From assembly GCF_009649815.1 (NCBI RefSeq), contig NZ_WJIC01000004.1, forward strand, positions 62,001 through 126,000: a stretch of 64,000 nucleotides of DNA, read 5' to 3'. Positions 35,594-44,684 of this stretch are shown piece after piece (position 1 is the stretch's first letter; each line of letters starts with the position of its first letter). The notes under the pieces were generated by a model. It was not told the origin of the DNA. It saw only the letters and a list, made by a program, of their open reading frames with translations, and ran no database searches. The translations under genes and the position numbers were made by a program. The stretch is from Nocardia sp. SYP-A9097. Lineage in GTDB: Bacteria > Actinomycetota > Actinomycetes > Mycobacteriales > Mycobacteriaceae.

Positions 35594-35722
35594 TTTCCCG
35601 GAACGGGTCTGCCGGCACCTCATCGACCACGACGGCGCGCCGACCCCGACAAAGCTCGCACCGCTCGGAGGCCGCGCCGGCTGTTCACGCCAGCGGCGGA
35701 CGGGTTGTCGGAGGGCACTGAC

Positions 35723-37870
35723 ATGATGGAGCGCGTGACTGCCGCCGCGACCCAGAAGCTCCGGCTCGACGAGCTCGATGCCGAGCAGGCGGCGGCCGTG
35801 CGCGCACCGCGCGGTCCGGTCTGTGTGCTGGCCGGTGCGGGAACGGGCAAGACCCGGACCATTACGCACCGCATCGGGCATCTGGTGTCGGCCGGCCATG
35901 TACGAGCCGATCAGGTGCTGGCGGTGACCTTCACCGCGCGCGCGGCGGGGGAGCTGCGGAGCCGGCTGCGGGCGCTGGGACTGGGCGGCGAGGCCGGGCA
36001 GGTACAGGCCCGCACCTTCCACGCCGCCGCGCTGCGGCAGCTGAAGTACTTCTGGCCGCAGGTGGTCGGGGATGTGCCGTGGCGGCTGCTCGACCGGAAG
36101 TTCCCCATCGTGGCGCAGGCCGCCGGGCGCGCCGGACTTGCCACCGATACCGATACGCTGCGCGATCTGACCAGCGAAATCGAATGGGCCAAGGGCTCAC
36201 TCATCGCACCGGAGGATTACGCCACCGCCGTCGCACGGCTACAGCGCGACGCGCCATTCGAGGCGTCGAAGGTCGCGGCCGTGTACTCCGGCTACGAATC
36301 GCTCAAGACCACCGCCGAGGGGCTGTGGCTGGATTTCGACGATCTACTGCTGCACACCGCCGCCGCGCTGGAGGACTACACCTCCGTCGCGGAGGAGTTC
36401 CGTGGCCGCTACCGCAGTTTCGTGGTCGACGAATATCAGGACGTCACCCCGCTGCAACAGCGGGTGCTCGATGCCTGGCTGGGTGAGCGCGACGATCTGA
36501 CCGTGGTCGGTGACGCCAACCAGACCATCTACTCCTTCACCGGCGCGAGTCCGGCCTTCCTGCTGGACTTTTCGCGGCGCTTCCCCGATGCCACCGTGAT
36601 CCGGCTCGAGCGTGACTACCGCTCCACCCCGCAGGTCGTCTCGCTCGCCAATCGGGTGATCGGCGCGGCGCGCGGCCGCATCGCGGGCACCCGCCTACAG
36701 CTCATAGGCCAGCGGCCCGACGGTCCGGAGCCGTCCTTCGCCGAATACGACGATGAGCCCGCCGAGGCCGCGGCCGTCGCGAAAGCCGTCACCACCCTGC
36801 TCGGCAAGGGTGTGCCCGCCGCCGAGATCTCGATCCTGTACCGCATCAATGCCCAGTCCGAGGCGTACGAGCAGGCACTCACCGAGGCGGGTGTCGCGTA
36901 CCAGGTGCGCGGCGGTGAGGGCTTCTTCAACCGCACCGATGTGCGCCAGGCGGTGCAGGCGCTACGCCAGGCCGCGGCCCGCGATGATCTGCCCGATGCC
37001 CGTGGCACGGAGCTGGTCAATATGGTGCGGGCCGTACTGGCCCGCATCGGCCTGACCGCCGAAGAACCTGTCGGCGGTCAGGCTCGCGAACGCTGGTCCG
37101 CGCTCATAGCCCTGGTCAATCTCACCGAGGAGCTCGGTACGCACGAACCCGAACTCGACTTCGGCGGACTGCTGCGCGAGCTCGCCGCCCGCGCCGAGGC
37201 CCGGCACCCACCGACCGTGCAGGGCGTCACCTTGGCGTCGCTGCACGCGGCCAAGGGACTGGAGTGGGATGCGGTATTCCTGGTCGGCCTGGCCGACGGC
37301 ACCCTGCCCATTCAGCATGTGCTCGGCCATGACGGCGCGGTCACCGACGAGGCGGCTCTCGAGGAGGAACGCAGGCTGCTCTATGTCGGTGTGACGCGCG
37401 CCCGCGAGCATCTCCAATTGTCCTGGGCGCTGGCACGTTCCGAGGGTGGTCGCAAGGTGCGCCGCCGCTCCCGCTTCCTCATCGGCCTGGTCCCCGACGA
37501 TTCCCCGGCCTCGCGCATCGCGCCGAGCACCACCGATCGCCGCGGGCCCAAACGCGTGCACCCCACCTGCCGGGTCTGCGGTCGGCCACTGCTCAATACC
37601 CAGGCCACCATGCTCGGTCGCTGCACCCGCTGTCCGGCGGACGTGGATGCCGGGTTGCTTGCCGCACTTCAGGATTGGCGTAGGGACAAGGCGGAGGAGC
37701 TGTCGCTACCGCATTTCGTGGTGTTCAGCGATACGACGCTGACCGCGATCGCCGAACAGCGGCCCGCCGATGATCGTGCGCTGGTGTCCATCCCGGGGAT
37801 CGGCGCGAAGAAGCTACAGACCTACGGGGCCGATGTGCTGGCCATCGTCCGCTCGCGCCGGAACGACTGA
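35723..37870 (+). CDS. uvrD2: ATP-dependent DNA helicase UvrD2
   Basis: 715 residues. Superfamily 1 motifs: [68 protein letters not shown] and [11 protein letters not shown]. After the motor come a tetracysteine module (CRVCGRPLL and CTRCP) and a C-terminal HRDC domain ([15 protein letters not shown]), the combination that defines actinobacterial UvrD2. Start ATG 35723 with GGAGGG seven bases upstream; a TTG at 35705 is in frame. In the mycobacterial order it precedes whiB7, as here. Confidence 0.95.
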   Translation: MMERVTAAATQKLRLDELDAEQAAAVRAPRGPVCVLAGAGTGKTRTITHRIGHLVSAGHVRADQVLAVTFTARAAGELRSRLRALGLGGEAGQVQARTFHAAALRQLKYFWPQVVGDVPWRLLDRKFPIVAQAAGRAGLATDTDTLRDLTSEIEWAKGSLIAPEDYATAVARLQRDAPFEASKVAAVYSGYESLKTTAEGLWLDFDDLLLHTAAALEDYTSVAEEFRGRYRSFVVDEYQDVTPLQQRVLDAWLGERDDLTVVGDANQTIYSFTGASPAFLLDFSRRFPDATVIRLERDYRSTPQVVSLANRVIGAARGRIAGTRLQLIGQRPDGPEPSFAEYDDEPAEAAAVAKAVTTLLGKGVPAAEISILYRINAQSEAYEQALTEAGVAYQVRGGEGFFNRTDVRQAVQALRQAAARDDLPDARGTELVNMVRAVLARIGLTAEEPVGGQARERWSALIALVNLTEELGTHEPELDFGGLLRELAARAEARHPPTVQGVTLASLHAAKGLEWDAVFLVGLADGTLPIQHVLGHDGAVTDEAALEEERRLLYVGVTRAREHLQLSWALARSEGGRKVRRRSRFLIGLVPDDSPASRIAPSTTDRRGPKRVHPTCRVCGRPLLNTQATMLGRCTRCPADVDAGLLAALQDWRRDKAEELSLPHFVVFSDTTLTAIAEQRPADDRALVSIPGIGAKKLQTYGADVLAIVRSRRND

Positions 37871-37956
37871 TTCGCTCGGGAATGTCTGATTCGCCCGGAA
37901 CGGCTTGTCACACTTCCCTTCTCGACGATCGCGCGCAAGACCGCAAAACTGCTGGT

Positions 37957-38001
37957 CAAAAATAGGTTGTGCGCATCGGTATATCTACTTAGGGTGGTTT
38001 C
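37957..38001 (+). promoter_or_regulatory. WhiB7-dependent autoregulatory promoter
   Basis: An AT-rich patch CAAAAATA (37957-37964) lies two bases before a -35 TTGTGC (37967-37972); 17 bp later is a -10 TAGGGT (37990-37995). An AT block immediately upstream of the -35 is the known signature of WhiB7-activated promoters, contacted by the WhiB7 AT-hook. Six bases after the -10 is an ATG (38002), so the transcript probably starts at that codon. Confidence 0.8.
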
Positions 38002-38436
38002 ATGCACACGGGAGGAATCCCGGCGCGCATGGGTACTTATCGGCTACGAGAGCAGGAGGGAGGCAGACCAATGAACGGCATCGTGAACACCGCATCTGTC
38101 CGGACAATGTCCGGTGATTTGGCGACGGTTGCATGCGTCTCTGTCATGTCGGCCTCCCGGGGGATCCTCGCTACGCAGGGGATTCGTCTGTCCAGCTTCG
38201 TTGGTGATCTTGGTCTTCAGGGTTTTGCAACCAAAACCCAAGCGGCAGAGCAGATCGTCATGAAGCAGGACAAGCCCGAGGGCAGCTGGCACCCGGCAGT
38301 CGCATATATGGCTACCGACGCCTTCGCAGCGGAAGCCGGAGTCAATCCGGTGCATCCGCTGCCGGCAGCCCGCCGCCCCCGCAACATCCACCTCGCGACC
38401 GTGATCAAGAGCCGACATAGGAGTCGACTCAGGTAA
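38002..38436 (+). CDS. Leader open reading frame upstream of whiB7
   Basis: The frame opens at ATG 38002, just where the predicted whiB7 transcript begins, and runs 144 codons. An internal ATG at 38071 has a strong GGAGGGAGG seven bases before it and would give 121 residues. The protein resembles nothing I know, base composition is lower in GC than the neighbours, and the stop is 20 bases before a terminator hairpin. In mycobacteria a translated leader and terminator control whiB7 in response to ribosome-stalling antibiotics, so I read this as the regulatory leader ORF; its length is unusual. It may not have a function as a protein. Confidence 0.5.
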   Translation: MHTGGIPARMGTYRLREQEGGRPMNGIVNTASVRTMSGDLATVACVSVMSASRGILATQGIRLSSFVGDLGLQGFATKTQAAEQIVMKQDKPEGSWHPAVAYMATDAFAAEAGVNPVHPLPAARRPRNIHLATVIKSRHRSRLR

Positions 38437-38456
38437 GGGATAACTCCCAGACCAAC

Positions 38457-38500
38457 TGGCCACGGATCGCCTCGAAGCGAAACCGTGGCCATAGTTTTAT
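38457..38500 (+). terminator. Attenuator-type terminator in the whiB7 leader
   Basis: TGGCCACGG (38457-38465) pairs perfectly with CCGTGGCCA (38483-38491), with an inner stem TCGC/GCGA, followed by TAGTTTTAT. It ends about 90 bp before the whiB7 start and 20 bp after the leader ORF stop, so it would stop transcription unless the leader is read abnormally. A second small stem TGTCTTT/AAAGACA at 38546-38561 lies close to the whiB7 ribosome binding site. Confidence 0.8.
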
Positions 38501-38587
38501 CGGCCTCCGCCCTTCCCGGCACCGGTTTCGCTTCACACACCGCAATGTCTTTTTAAAGACAGACCGCTGCACGAGAAGGAGACCGAC

Positions 38588-38902
38588 GTGTCCACCACGG
38601 TTACCCGTGACCGCGTGACATGCCGCAACACCGTGGCCTCGACTCCCCGCATTCGCCGGGGCGCCACTATGTCCGTACCTTGCCGAGACGGCAACCCCGA
38701 TCTCTGGTTCGCCGAGAGCCCGGCTCAGCTGGAAGAGGCCAAGACGCTGTGCGCCGCGTGCCCGATCCGGCAGGGCTGCCTGTCCGCCGCCATCGATCGC
38801 GCCGAGCCCTGGGGTGTCTGGGGCGGCGAGATCTTCGATCAGGGTGTTGTCATTGCCCGTAAGCGCCCGCGTGGCCGCCCGCGCAAGGTCGCGGTGGCAT
38901 GA
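38588..38902 (+). CDS. whiB7: WhiB7 antibiotic-resistance regulator
   Basis: 104 residues. Cluster cysteines are in VPCRDGNPDLWFAESP and LCAACPIRQGCL; the turn is WGVWGGE; the C-terminus is an AT-hook RKRPRGRPRK, which distinguishes WhiB7 from other WhiB proteins. It activates resistance genes for ribosome-targeting drugs in mycobacteria and streptomycetes. GTG start 38588 follows GAAGGAGACC. Control by its own promoter at 37957 and an attenuator at 38457 is predicted. Located between uvrD2 and an ABC1 kinase gene as in mycobacteria. Confidence 0.95.
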   Translation: MSTTVTRDRVTCRNTVASTPRIRRGATMSVPCRDGNPDLWFAESPAQLEEAKTLCAACPIRQGCLSAAIDRAEPWGVWGGEIFDQGVVIARKRPRGRPRKVAVA

Positions 38903-38936
38903 TCGGCCTGAGCGCCGGGGGAGATAAAGAACGCAT

Positions 38937-38972
38937 ACGACCCGCTTACTTCTCGGTAAGCGGGTCGTTTTG
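38937..38972. terminator. Bidirectional terminator between whiB7 and the ABC1 kinase gene
   Basis: ACGACCCGCTTAC (38937-38949) pairs with GTAAGCGGGTCGT (38956-38968) around a 6-base loop, followed by TTTTGCG. It lies 34 bp after whiB7 and 30 bp from the end of the convergent kinase gene. Confidence 0.88.
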
Positions 38973-39001
38973 CGTAGAGACACAGTGCGTCCCAAAGGTT
39001 T

Positions 39002-40435
39002 TCAGCTGGCGGTGCGGTACTCTTTGTAGCCCGGCACCCAGTCCTGCATGAGCTTCATGAACGGTAGTTCGGCATCGAGCTGGGCGCAGATGCCGATGGA
39101 ACCGCCCAGTACGCGGAAGATCATTACGTGTTCGGCCGGGAGTTGCAGGGCGCGAGCGGTTTTCAGCATCTCCTGATCGGAGATATCGGTGGCCTTACCG
39201 GCTACCCGTTGCATCCACTTACGGGTGAAGTGGAAGGTCTCGGTCTTGATCGGATCGGTGAACGGGCGCAGGTAGTCCTGAATCTCCTGATGCGTCACCT
39301 TCTTTCCCGGAACGACCCAGCCATTGGTGTTCATCAACTCGGTGAGTTCGTCGAAGCGCTCCTCGACCGCGAGCGCCACCATTTGACCCAGTACCGGCGG
39401 GAAACCATTGGGCAGCGGTGCGCACGCGCCATAGTCGATGACCGCGAGCCGGCCGTCCGGTATGACCATGAAATTGCCCGGATGTGGATCGGCGTGCAGC
39501 AGGCCCGCGATCGCCGGTGCGGAGAAATGGAATTCGCCCATCATGGCGGCGACCCGATTACGGAGTTCGACGGTGCCCGCCGGATCCGCCATGCCGTCGG
39601 CGATGACCTTCGAGACCGGGGTGGCATTGTCCAGCCATTCGGTGACGATCACCTTGGGCGCGCTGGCAATCACCTTCGGGACCAGGAAACGCGGGTGCCC
39701 GTCGAAGGCCTTGGCGAACTGACGCTGATGCCCGCCCTCGATGCGGTAGTCGAGCTCCTCCTCGGTGCGCTCGCTGATCTCGGCCAGAATGGGTTTCACG
39801 TCCGCGCCCGGAATGAGCGCGCCCATCATGCCCGCCATGCGATTGAGGGTCTTGAGATCGGCGCGCAGCGCCTCGTCCGCCCCCGGGTACTGCACCTTCA
39901 CCGCGACAATGCGACCGTCCGACCACTCCGCCTTGTGTACCTGGCCGATACTGGCCGAGGCGGTGGGCTCATCGTCGAAGGCCCGGAAGCGTTGCCGCCA
40001 ACCGGTTCCCAGCTGCTGATCCAATTGCCGGTGCACGGCGACGGTCGGCATGGGCGGGGCCGCGGCCTGCAATTTTGTGAGCGCCTCGCGGTAATGCTCG
40101 CCGAACTCCTCGGGCACGGCCGCCTCGAAGACGGACAGCGCCTGCCCGAATTTCATGGCCCCACCCTTGAGTTCGCCCAGCACCGCGAACAATTGTTCGG
40201 CGGCCTTCTGGTTGAGTTCCGCGTTGATCTCGGTCTTATCGCCCCCGGCAAGTTTGCGGCCGAAACCGACGGCCGCCCGTCCCGCGATACCGAGTGGAAT
40301 CTTGGCCAACTTGGCATTGCGGGAGGAGCGCTTGCTCACAATCTCTGACACGTTCCCATCATGCCGATGTCCCAGACGGTTCGCCATGGGAATCGGATGT
40401 AATCGCGGGTCCAGGGGTTTAGTGGTATCGGTCAC
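39002..40435 (-). CDS. ABC1/UbiB-family atypical kinase-like protein
   Basis: 477 residues. Family landmarks: GGAMKFGQALSVFE (KxGQ motif, residues ~92), the alanine-rich loop TASASIGQVHKAEW, VAVKVQYPG (lysine), HADPHPGNFMVIPDG (catalytic region) and AVIDYGAC (metal-binding D). UbiB/ABC1 proteins are membrane-associated ATPases linked to isoprenoid-quinone metabolism; the corresponding mycobacterial protein is Rv3197, which sits beside whiB7. GTG start 40435 overlaps the upstream stop (GTGA), supporting it, though GTG 40351 would give a more typical N-terminus. Confidence 0.92.
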   Translation of the reverse strand: MTDTTKPLDPRLHPIPMANRLGHRHDGNVSEIVSKRSSRNAKLAKIPLGIAGRAAVGFGRKLAGGDKTEINAELNQKAAEQLFAVLGELKGGAMKFGQALSVFEAAVPEEFGEHYREALTKLQAAAPPMPTVAVHRQLDQQLGTGWRQRFRAFDDEPTASASIGQVHKAEWSDGRIVAVKVQYPGADEALRADLKTLNRMAGMMGALIPGADVKPILAEISERTEEELDYRIEGGHQRQFAKAFDGHPRFLVPKVIASAPKVIVTEWLDNATPVSKVIADGMADPAGTVELRNRVAAMMGEFHFSAPAIAGLLHADPHPGNFMVIPDGRLAVIDYGACAPLPNGFPPVLGQMVALAVEERFDELTELMNTNGWVVPGKKVTHQEIQDYLRPFTDPIKTETFHFTRKWMQRVAGKATDISDQEMLKTARALQLPAEHVMIFRVLGGSIGICAQLDAELPFMKLMQDWVPGYKEYRTAS

Positions 40436-41373
40436 AGCAACTCCGGTGCGCTACCGCCGCGGGCGGCGGGATCGATGATGGCCGAGTCGATTTCGTTCAT
40501 TGCCGGTTCGTCGGAGTCCTCCGGGAGGTGTCCGGTGGAGTCCAGGCAACCGCAGAGCGGATGCGCGGGCCAGGGCCGCACATCGAGGTGCGGGAGGTCG
40601 AGATGCAATTCGAGGGTGGCATTGAGCGCGGCCGGTGCGTACTCGGCCGGGCCGTGCGCGATGGTGTCGATCTCGTGCAGTGCCAGTGCCGCCGCGGCGG
40701 CGATACCGGCAGGGGTGGTGTACCCGGCCCTGCCCAGTAATTGGGCGCTCAGATGCGGCCACTCCGGTTCGAGATCGCAGCGCAGCAGATCGGCGCAGCG
40801 CAGACAACTGGATTCACCCGGCAACACCAGCGGCCCGATCACCCCGTGCCCGTCCCGAATCCGCACCTGCAGATGCGGAATGCGCCGTCGCATGAGCTCG
40901 GCCACCAGCGCCGGATCCGGCACCAGCGCATCGGCCAGCACCACCAGATCCGGCCGCTCCAGCCGCGTCCCCGGCGCATGCCCCGGATAGGAGTGGCTGC
41001 CCCGCAACCCGATTCGCCGCAACCCTTCGAGTAGGGCATCCGACAGCGGCCCCCGCCCGTGCACCCGAACATGCCGCAAACGGGTCGGCACCTCTTCACA
41101 GATCAGCAGTCCGGCATCATCCAAAACTTCGAGTAGTCCCCGCGTGCTTTCGTCACTGAACCCCAATGCCCTTGCCTCACAAAGAATCTCCCCCTCCGGC
41201 CGCACCCCGTCCAGCAACCGCACCAGCGCGGGCATCGCCGCCACCGGCCCCGGCACCCGCAGCACAATCGCCTCCCCGGGTGCCCACCCCAACTGCACCT
41301 CCCCATTCCGGCGCACCAGCACCGTAATTCGAGGATGCAACATCGGCCCATAAGTACGAGCAAGCGTCGTCAT
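40432..41373 (-). CDS. Cyclodehydratase/E1-like protein (TOMM leader-binding type), orphan
   Basis: 313 residues. The N-terminal part (HPRITVLVRRNGEVQLGWAP) and the later Rossmann-like segment (HVRVHGRGPLSDALLEGLRR, then PDLVVLADALVPDPALVAEL) resemble the ThiF/SagC-type partner of azoline-forming RiPP cyclodehydratases. Two cysteine pairs, CLRCADLL and CGCLD, suggest a zinc tetracysteine. No YcaO enzyme or precursor peptide is visible nearby. By position it matches mycobacterial Rv3196. Start ATG 41373; the frame extends to 41451. It is coupled to the ABC1 gene by a GTGA overlap, hinting at a joint role unrelated to RiPPs. Confidence 0.72.
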   Translation of the reverse strand: MTTLARTYGPMLHPRITVLVRRNGEVQLGWAPGEAIVLRVPGPVAAMPALVRLLDGVRPEGEILCEARALGFSDESTRGLLEVLDDAGLLICEEVPTRLRHVRVHGRGPLSDALLEGLRRIGLRGSHSYPGHAPGTRLERPDLVVLADALVPDPALVAELMRRRIPHLQVRIRDGHGVIGPLVLPGESSCLRCADLLRCDLEPEWPHLSAQLLGRAGYTTPAGIAAAAALALHEIDTIAHGPAEYAPAALNATLELHLDLPHLDVRPWPAHPLCGCLDSTGHLPEDSDEPAMNEIDSAIIDPAARGGSAPELL

Positions 41374-41486
41374 ACCCCAAGTCTGCGCCCACCCGAAAAC
41401 GCGACAACCCTCGAAAACGCCTAACCACCAGCGCTTTCGAGGGTTATCCACAAGTCACCGAAAGGGGGTTGCGCGTCGCCTCACCC

Positions 41487-41520
41487 CGTCATCCCGGCAT
41501 GCTTTCGGCCGAGATCCACA
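41487..41520. repeat. Half-copy of the palindromic repeat found in adnB
   Basis: CGTCATCCCGGC at 41487-41498 followed by ATGCTTTCGGCCGAGATCCA matches the left half of the 29343-29417 element (CGTCATCCCGGC...TTGGCCGGGATCCACA) with two or three changes; the right half is absent. It lies in the 170-bp gap between two minus-strand genes, 25 bp from the stop of the metalloprotease-like gene. Confidence 0.75.
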
Positions 41521-41544
41521 CCGCCGCAACGGCGAATCGACTCG

Positions 41545-42984
41545 TCAGGAGGCTGGTGCGTCGCCCTCGCCGTCGCTGGGCTTGTCCTTCTTCTCGGTGT
41601 CGACCGGCTTGTCCTCGGCCTCGGCGGCCTTCTCCTTCTCGGCCTGCTCCCGCTTCTCGACTTCGGCCAACTGCGCCAGCGGGTCGTCGAAAGCGGTTGT
41701 GCCGCCGCCGAGTACCGAATCGATGAAACCGGCCGGTGTGTCCAGATCCGAGGAGTCGGGGAGCAGGTCCGGGTGCGCCCAGACGCCGTCGCGCTGCTCG
41801 ATGCCGGCGTCGGTGGTGAGCCGACGCCACAAAGTGGCGGCTTCGCGCACCTTGCGGGGGCGCAGTTCCAGGCCGACCAGGGTGGCGAAGGTCTGTTCCG
41901 CCGGACCACCGGTGGCGCGGCGGCGGCGCAGGGTTTCGGCGAGCGCGCCCGCCCCGGGCAGCCGATCGCCGACGGCATCGGTCACCACGGTCTCCACCCA
42001 GCCTTCGATGAGGGCGAGCAGGGTCTCCAGGCGATCCAGCGCGGCCTGCTGCTCCGGGGTGGTCTGCGGTTCGAAGGTGCCCTGCGAGAGCAGCTCCTCC
42101 AACTTCGACGGATCCGAGACGAGAGTCATCGGGTCGAGTCCGGCCGCGGCCTGTTCGATGGCCGAGAAGTCCATCTTGATGCCGCGCGCGTAATCCTCGA
42201 CCGCGCCCAGCACCTGCTGCCGCAACCACGGCACATGCCCGAACAGTCGCTGATGCGCGGCCTCGCGTGCGGCCAGGTAGACCAGGATCTCGCTCTCCGG
42301 CTGCTCCAGTCCGGCACTGAATTCGGAGATGGCCGCGGGCATGAGCGCCGCGGTACCGGCGGGGCCGAGCGGCAGGCCGATATCGGTGGAGGTCAGCACC
42401 TCCTTGGCGAGCTGACCCAGCGCCGACCCGAGCTGCGAACCGAAGGCGAGCCCGCCCATCTGCCCGAGCATGCCCATCATGGGTGCGGCGAATTCCTTGG
42501 CCTCGGCGGGCAGGGTCGCGGTCCACATGCCCGAGACCTGTTGCGCCACTGGATCACACAGCCGCTTCCAGGTCGGCAGCGTCTCCTCGATCCAGTCATT
42601 GGCGGTCCAGGCCACGGTCTTGGTCGCGCCCGCGGGCAGCGTGGTGACCGGGTCCAGCCAGAGCTCGGCCAGATGTGAGGCATCGGCGACCGCGCGCTGT
42701 GCGCCCTCGGTGACCGGGGTGATACTCGCGCCGAGCTGCTGGCGGGCCAGTCGCTTGGCGAGGTCGTAATTGACCGGACCGGAATCCCCGCCCGGCTGGC
42801 TCATGCTGGTGAACATCTGCCCCAGCTGACTGAGCATCTGACCGAGTTGCGAGGGATCGAATCCGCCGCCGCCCGAACCACCGAGTCCGAACGGGTTGTT
42901 CGCACCGGAACCGCTGGACTCGTCGCCGGGCTTGCGCTCCGGGTCGTCGTCGCGATTCGAGAATCCGAACGGGAAATCACTCAT
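41545..42984 (-). CDS. DUF2342-type zinc metalloprotease-like protein
   Basis: 479 residues. A glycine-rich N-terminus (GFGLGGSGGGGFDP-like) is followed by a helical body. The central EILVYLAAREAAHQRLFGHV (residues ~228) has the REAAH signature of this family in place of HExxH, then PWLRQQVLGAVEDYARG. The last ~40 residues are a charged Lys/Glu tail. It matches Rv3195 by position. Databases often label it a coenzyme F420 biosynthesis-associated or putative hydrolase; real activity is unproven. Start ATG 42984. Divergent from the PDZ protease gene. Confidence 0.85.
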   Translation of the reverse strand: MSDFPFGFSNRDDDPERKPGDESSGSGANNPFGLGGSGGGGFDPSQLGQMLSQLGQMFTSMSQPGGDSGPVNYDLAKRLARQQLGASITPVTEGAQRAVADASHLAELWLDPVTTLPAGATKTVAWTANDWIEETLPTWKRLCDPVAQQVSGMWTATLPAEAKEFAAPMMGMLGQMGGLAFGSQLGSALGQLAKEVLTSTDIGLPLGPAGTAALMPAAISEFSAGLEQPESEILVYLAAREAAHQRLFGHVPWLRQQVLGAVEDYARGIKMDFSAIEQAAAGLDPMTLVSDPSKLEELLSQGTFEPQTTPEQQAALDRLETLLALIEGWVETVVTDAVGDRLPGAGALAETLRRRRATGGPAEQTFATLVGLELRPRKVREAATLWRRLTTDAGIEQRDGVWAHPDLLPDSSDLDTPAGFIDSVLGGGTTAFDDPLAQLAEVEKREQAEKEKAAEAEDKPVDTEKKDKPSDGEGDAPAS

Positions 42985-43069
42985 GACATCTACGGTACTG
43001 GAGCCTTCGAAGAGGCGAACCGCCGAGCGGAACGCGGCAATCGAAGCCATCACCAGTACTCTTGGCCGC

Positions 43070-44095
43070 GTGAACCGTCGGATATTCACCCTGCTCGCCG
43101 CCCTGATCCCCATTCTGGTGCTGGGAATCATCGGCAGTGTCGTCACCGTCCCGTTCGTGGCGCTCGGACCTGGGCCGACGTTCAATACGCTGGGGGAAGT
43201 GAATGGAAAAGAGGTCGTCGAGGTGCGCGGAGCACCCATCGATCCGACCGCCGGCAATCTGAATATGACGACGGTCTCCGTTCGCGATCAGCTGAATATC
43301 TTCGAGGCATTGGGCCTGTGGGTGGATGGTCAGCACGGTCTTGTTCCGCGCGCCGAGGTCTATCCGCCGGGGGTGTCGCGTGACGAGATAGACAAATCCA
43401 ATCAACAGGACTTCAAGGATTCCGAAGACAATGCGGAATTGGCGGCCCTGCATTATCTGAAGATGCCGACCGTGGTGCGGTTGCGTGCGGTCACCGAGGA
43501 CGGGCCCGCCAAGGACGTACTGCGCAAGGGCGATGAATTGGTGACCGTCGACGGTAAGCCGATCTCCACCTCCAAGGATGTGGTGGCGGCGGTGTCCTCG
43601 GCCAAGCCCGGTAGCGCGATTCCGGTGGTGTTCCGCCGTGACGGCGCGGAACAGACCGCCGAGATCACCCTGGGCGCACGCCCGGACGACTCCGGCAAGG
43701 GCTACCTCGGCATCACCCCGGGTGAATTCGCCAGCGGCCCACTCCAAGTCGACTTCAATCTGGCCGAAATAGGTGGCCCCTCGGCCGGTCTCATGTTCAC
43801 CCTGGCTCTGATCGACAAGCTCACCCCGGGCGAGCTCAGCGGCAACAAGTTCGTCGCGGGCACCGGCACCATCGACACGGACGGCAAGGTCGGTCCGATC
43901 GGCGGCATCCAATACAAGATGATCGCCGCCCACGAGGCAGGCGCACAGACCTTCCTGGTCCCCGCCGCCAACTGCAACGAAGCCGCCCAGCGCACCCCGG
44001 ACGGATTGCGCTTGGTCAAGGTCGAAAACCTCGCCGGCGCAGTCCAATCCCTCGATGACATCGACGCGGGTAAGGAAACCTCCAGCTGCAGTTAG
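43070..44095 (+). CDS. Membrane-anchored PDZ/Lon-like serine protease
   Basis: 341 residues. One N-terminal transmembrane helix (IFTLLAALIPILVLGIIGSV), then a PDZ domain (EDGPAKDVLRKGDELVTVDG), then a Lon-type S16 protease domain with catalytic Ser in IGGPSAGLMFTLALID and Lys in GPIGGIQYKMIAAHEAGA. Faces outside the cell. Corresponds to Rv3194c. I start at GTG 43070 because VNRRIFTLL matches the family N-terminus; TACTCT (43057-43062) seven bases upstream fits a leaderless -10. The open frame continues back to an ATG at 42983 that would overlap the start of the divergent gene. Confidence 0.92.
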   Translation: MNRRIFTLLAALIPILVLGIIGSVVTVPFVALGPGPTFNTLGEVNGKEVVEVRGAPIDPTAGNLNMTTVSVRDQLNIFEALGLWVDGQHGLVPRAEVYPPGVSRDEIDKSNQQDFKDSEDNAELAALHYLKMPTVVRLRAVTEDGPAKDVLRKGDELVTVDGKPISTSKDVVAAVSSAKPGSAIPVVFRRDGAEQTAEITLGARPDDSGKGYLGITPGEFASGPLQVDFNLAEIGGPSAGLMFTLALIDKLTPGELSGNKFVAGTGTIDTDGKVGPIGGIQYKMIAAHEAGAQTFLVPAANCNEAAQRTPDGLRLVKVENLAGAVQSLDDIDAGKETSSCS

Positions 44096-44328
44096 CCCCC
44101 TTCACCTACCGGTCGGCAGGGTGCTCGCCGAGTGTGCAGGTATGGCGGGCGAATGTGCAGCTGTGGCGGGAAAAAGACAAAACACCACCCAGAGTGCACT
44201 CTCGGCACATCGGTTGGGGCATCACGGGTATGCCCTGGGATCGGATCGCGGACTGGGGCCGCCCAATGCGGCGACGGTTGCATTTTGTGCCTGCGATTTC
44301 CGTGGCAAAGCAGGTATCGCTGGGCGCG

Positions 44329-44665
44329 TCGCCTGCCGTACCCGGCTCGAGCTACCGGACTATGCCCGGATCGTCCCGTTCTGGACGGGAAGACTGGCCA
44401 TGGTTGCCTTATCGAGCCCAAAGACCAAAGACAAAGACACCAAAACAGACCCGCGCGGGGTTGGACGATTGATCACCGGGAACTGACCGGGGCGACACGC
44501 CGTGGGTGGCCACGGTGGGTTCCCGGTGATCAATCGTCCAGGTCGTGGTGGGGTTTTTGTCCTGTTTTTTTCTCGTCTTGTTTCTTTTGGTCTTGTTCTT
44601 TGCTCTTCTTGTCCTGGCGTCTTTTGTCTTTGAGTCTTTTGCCTTGTGTCTCTTGGTCTTTCGGG
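44329..44665. terminator. Second giant palindromic structure between convergent genes
   Basis: The core is a perfect 22-bp inverted repeat (44462-44483 with 44519-44540; TGGACGATTGATCACCGGGA opens the left arm) enclosing a smaller CCGTGG/CCACGG stem. To its left is a nearly T-free tract AAAGACCAAAGACAAAGACA onward (about 44418-44452). To its right is about 125 bases with almost no A (44548-44672), built on TCTTG/TCTTTTG. A 19-base block TCGCCTGCCGTACCCGGCT at 44329-44347 is identical to 8715-8733 in the first structure. It sits between the stop codons of convergent genes and reads as a bidirectional terminator. The rest of 44096-44328 shows nothing I recognise. Confidence 0.75.
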
Positions 44666-44684
44666 TTCTGGTCCGCGGGGCGGG

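Noticed and set aside
42983..43069. A PDZ protease start at ATG 42983 overlapping the divergent metalloprotease start (shared CATG)
   Set aside because: The family N-terminus begins at VNRRIFTLL (43070), and a -10-like TACTCT lies directly before it; the upstream 29 residues have no counterpart I know.
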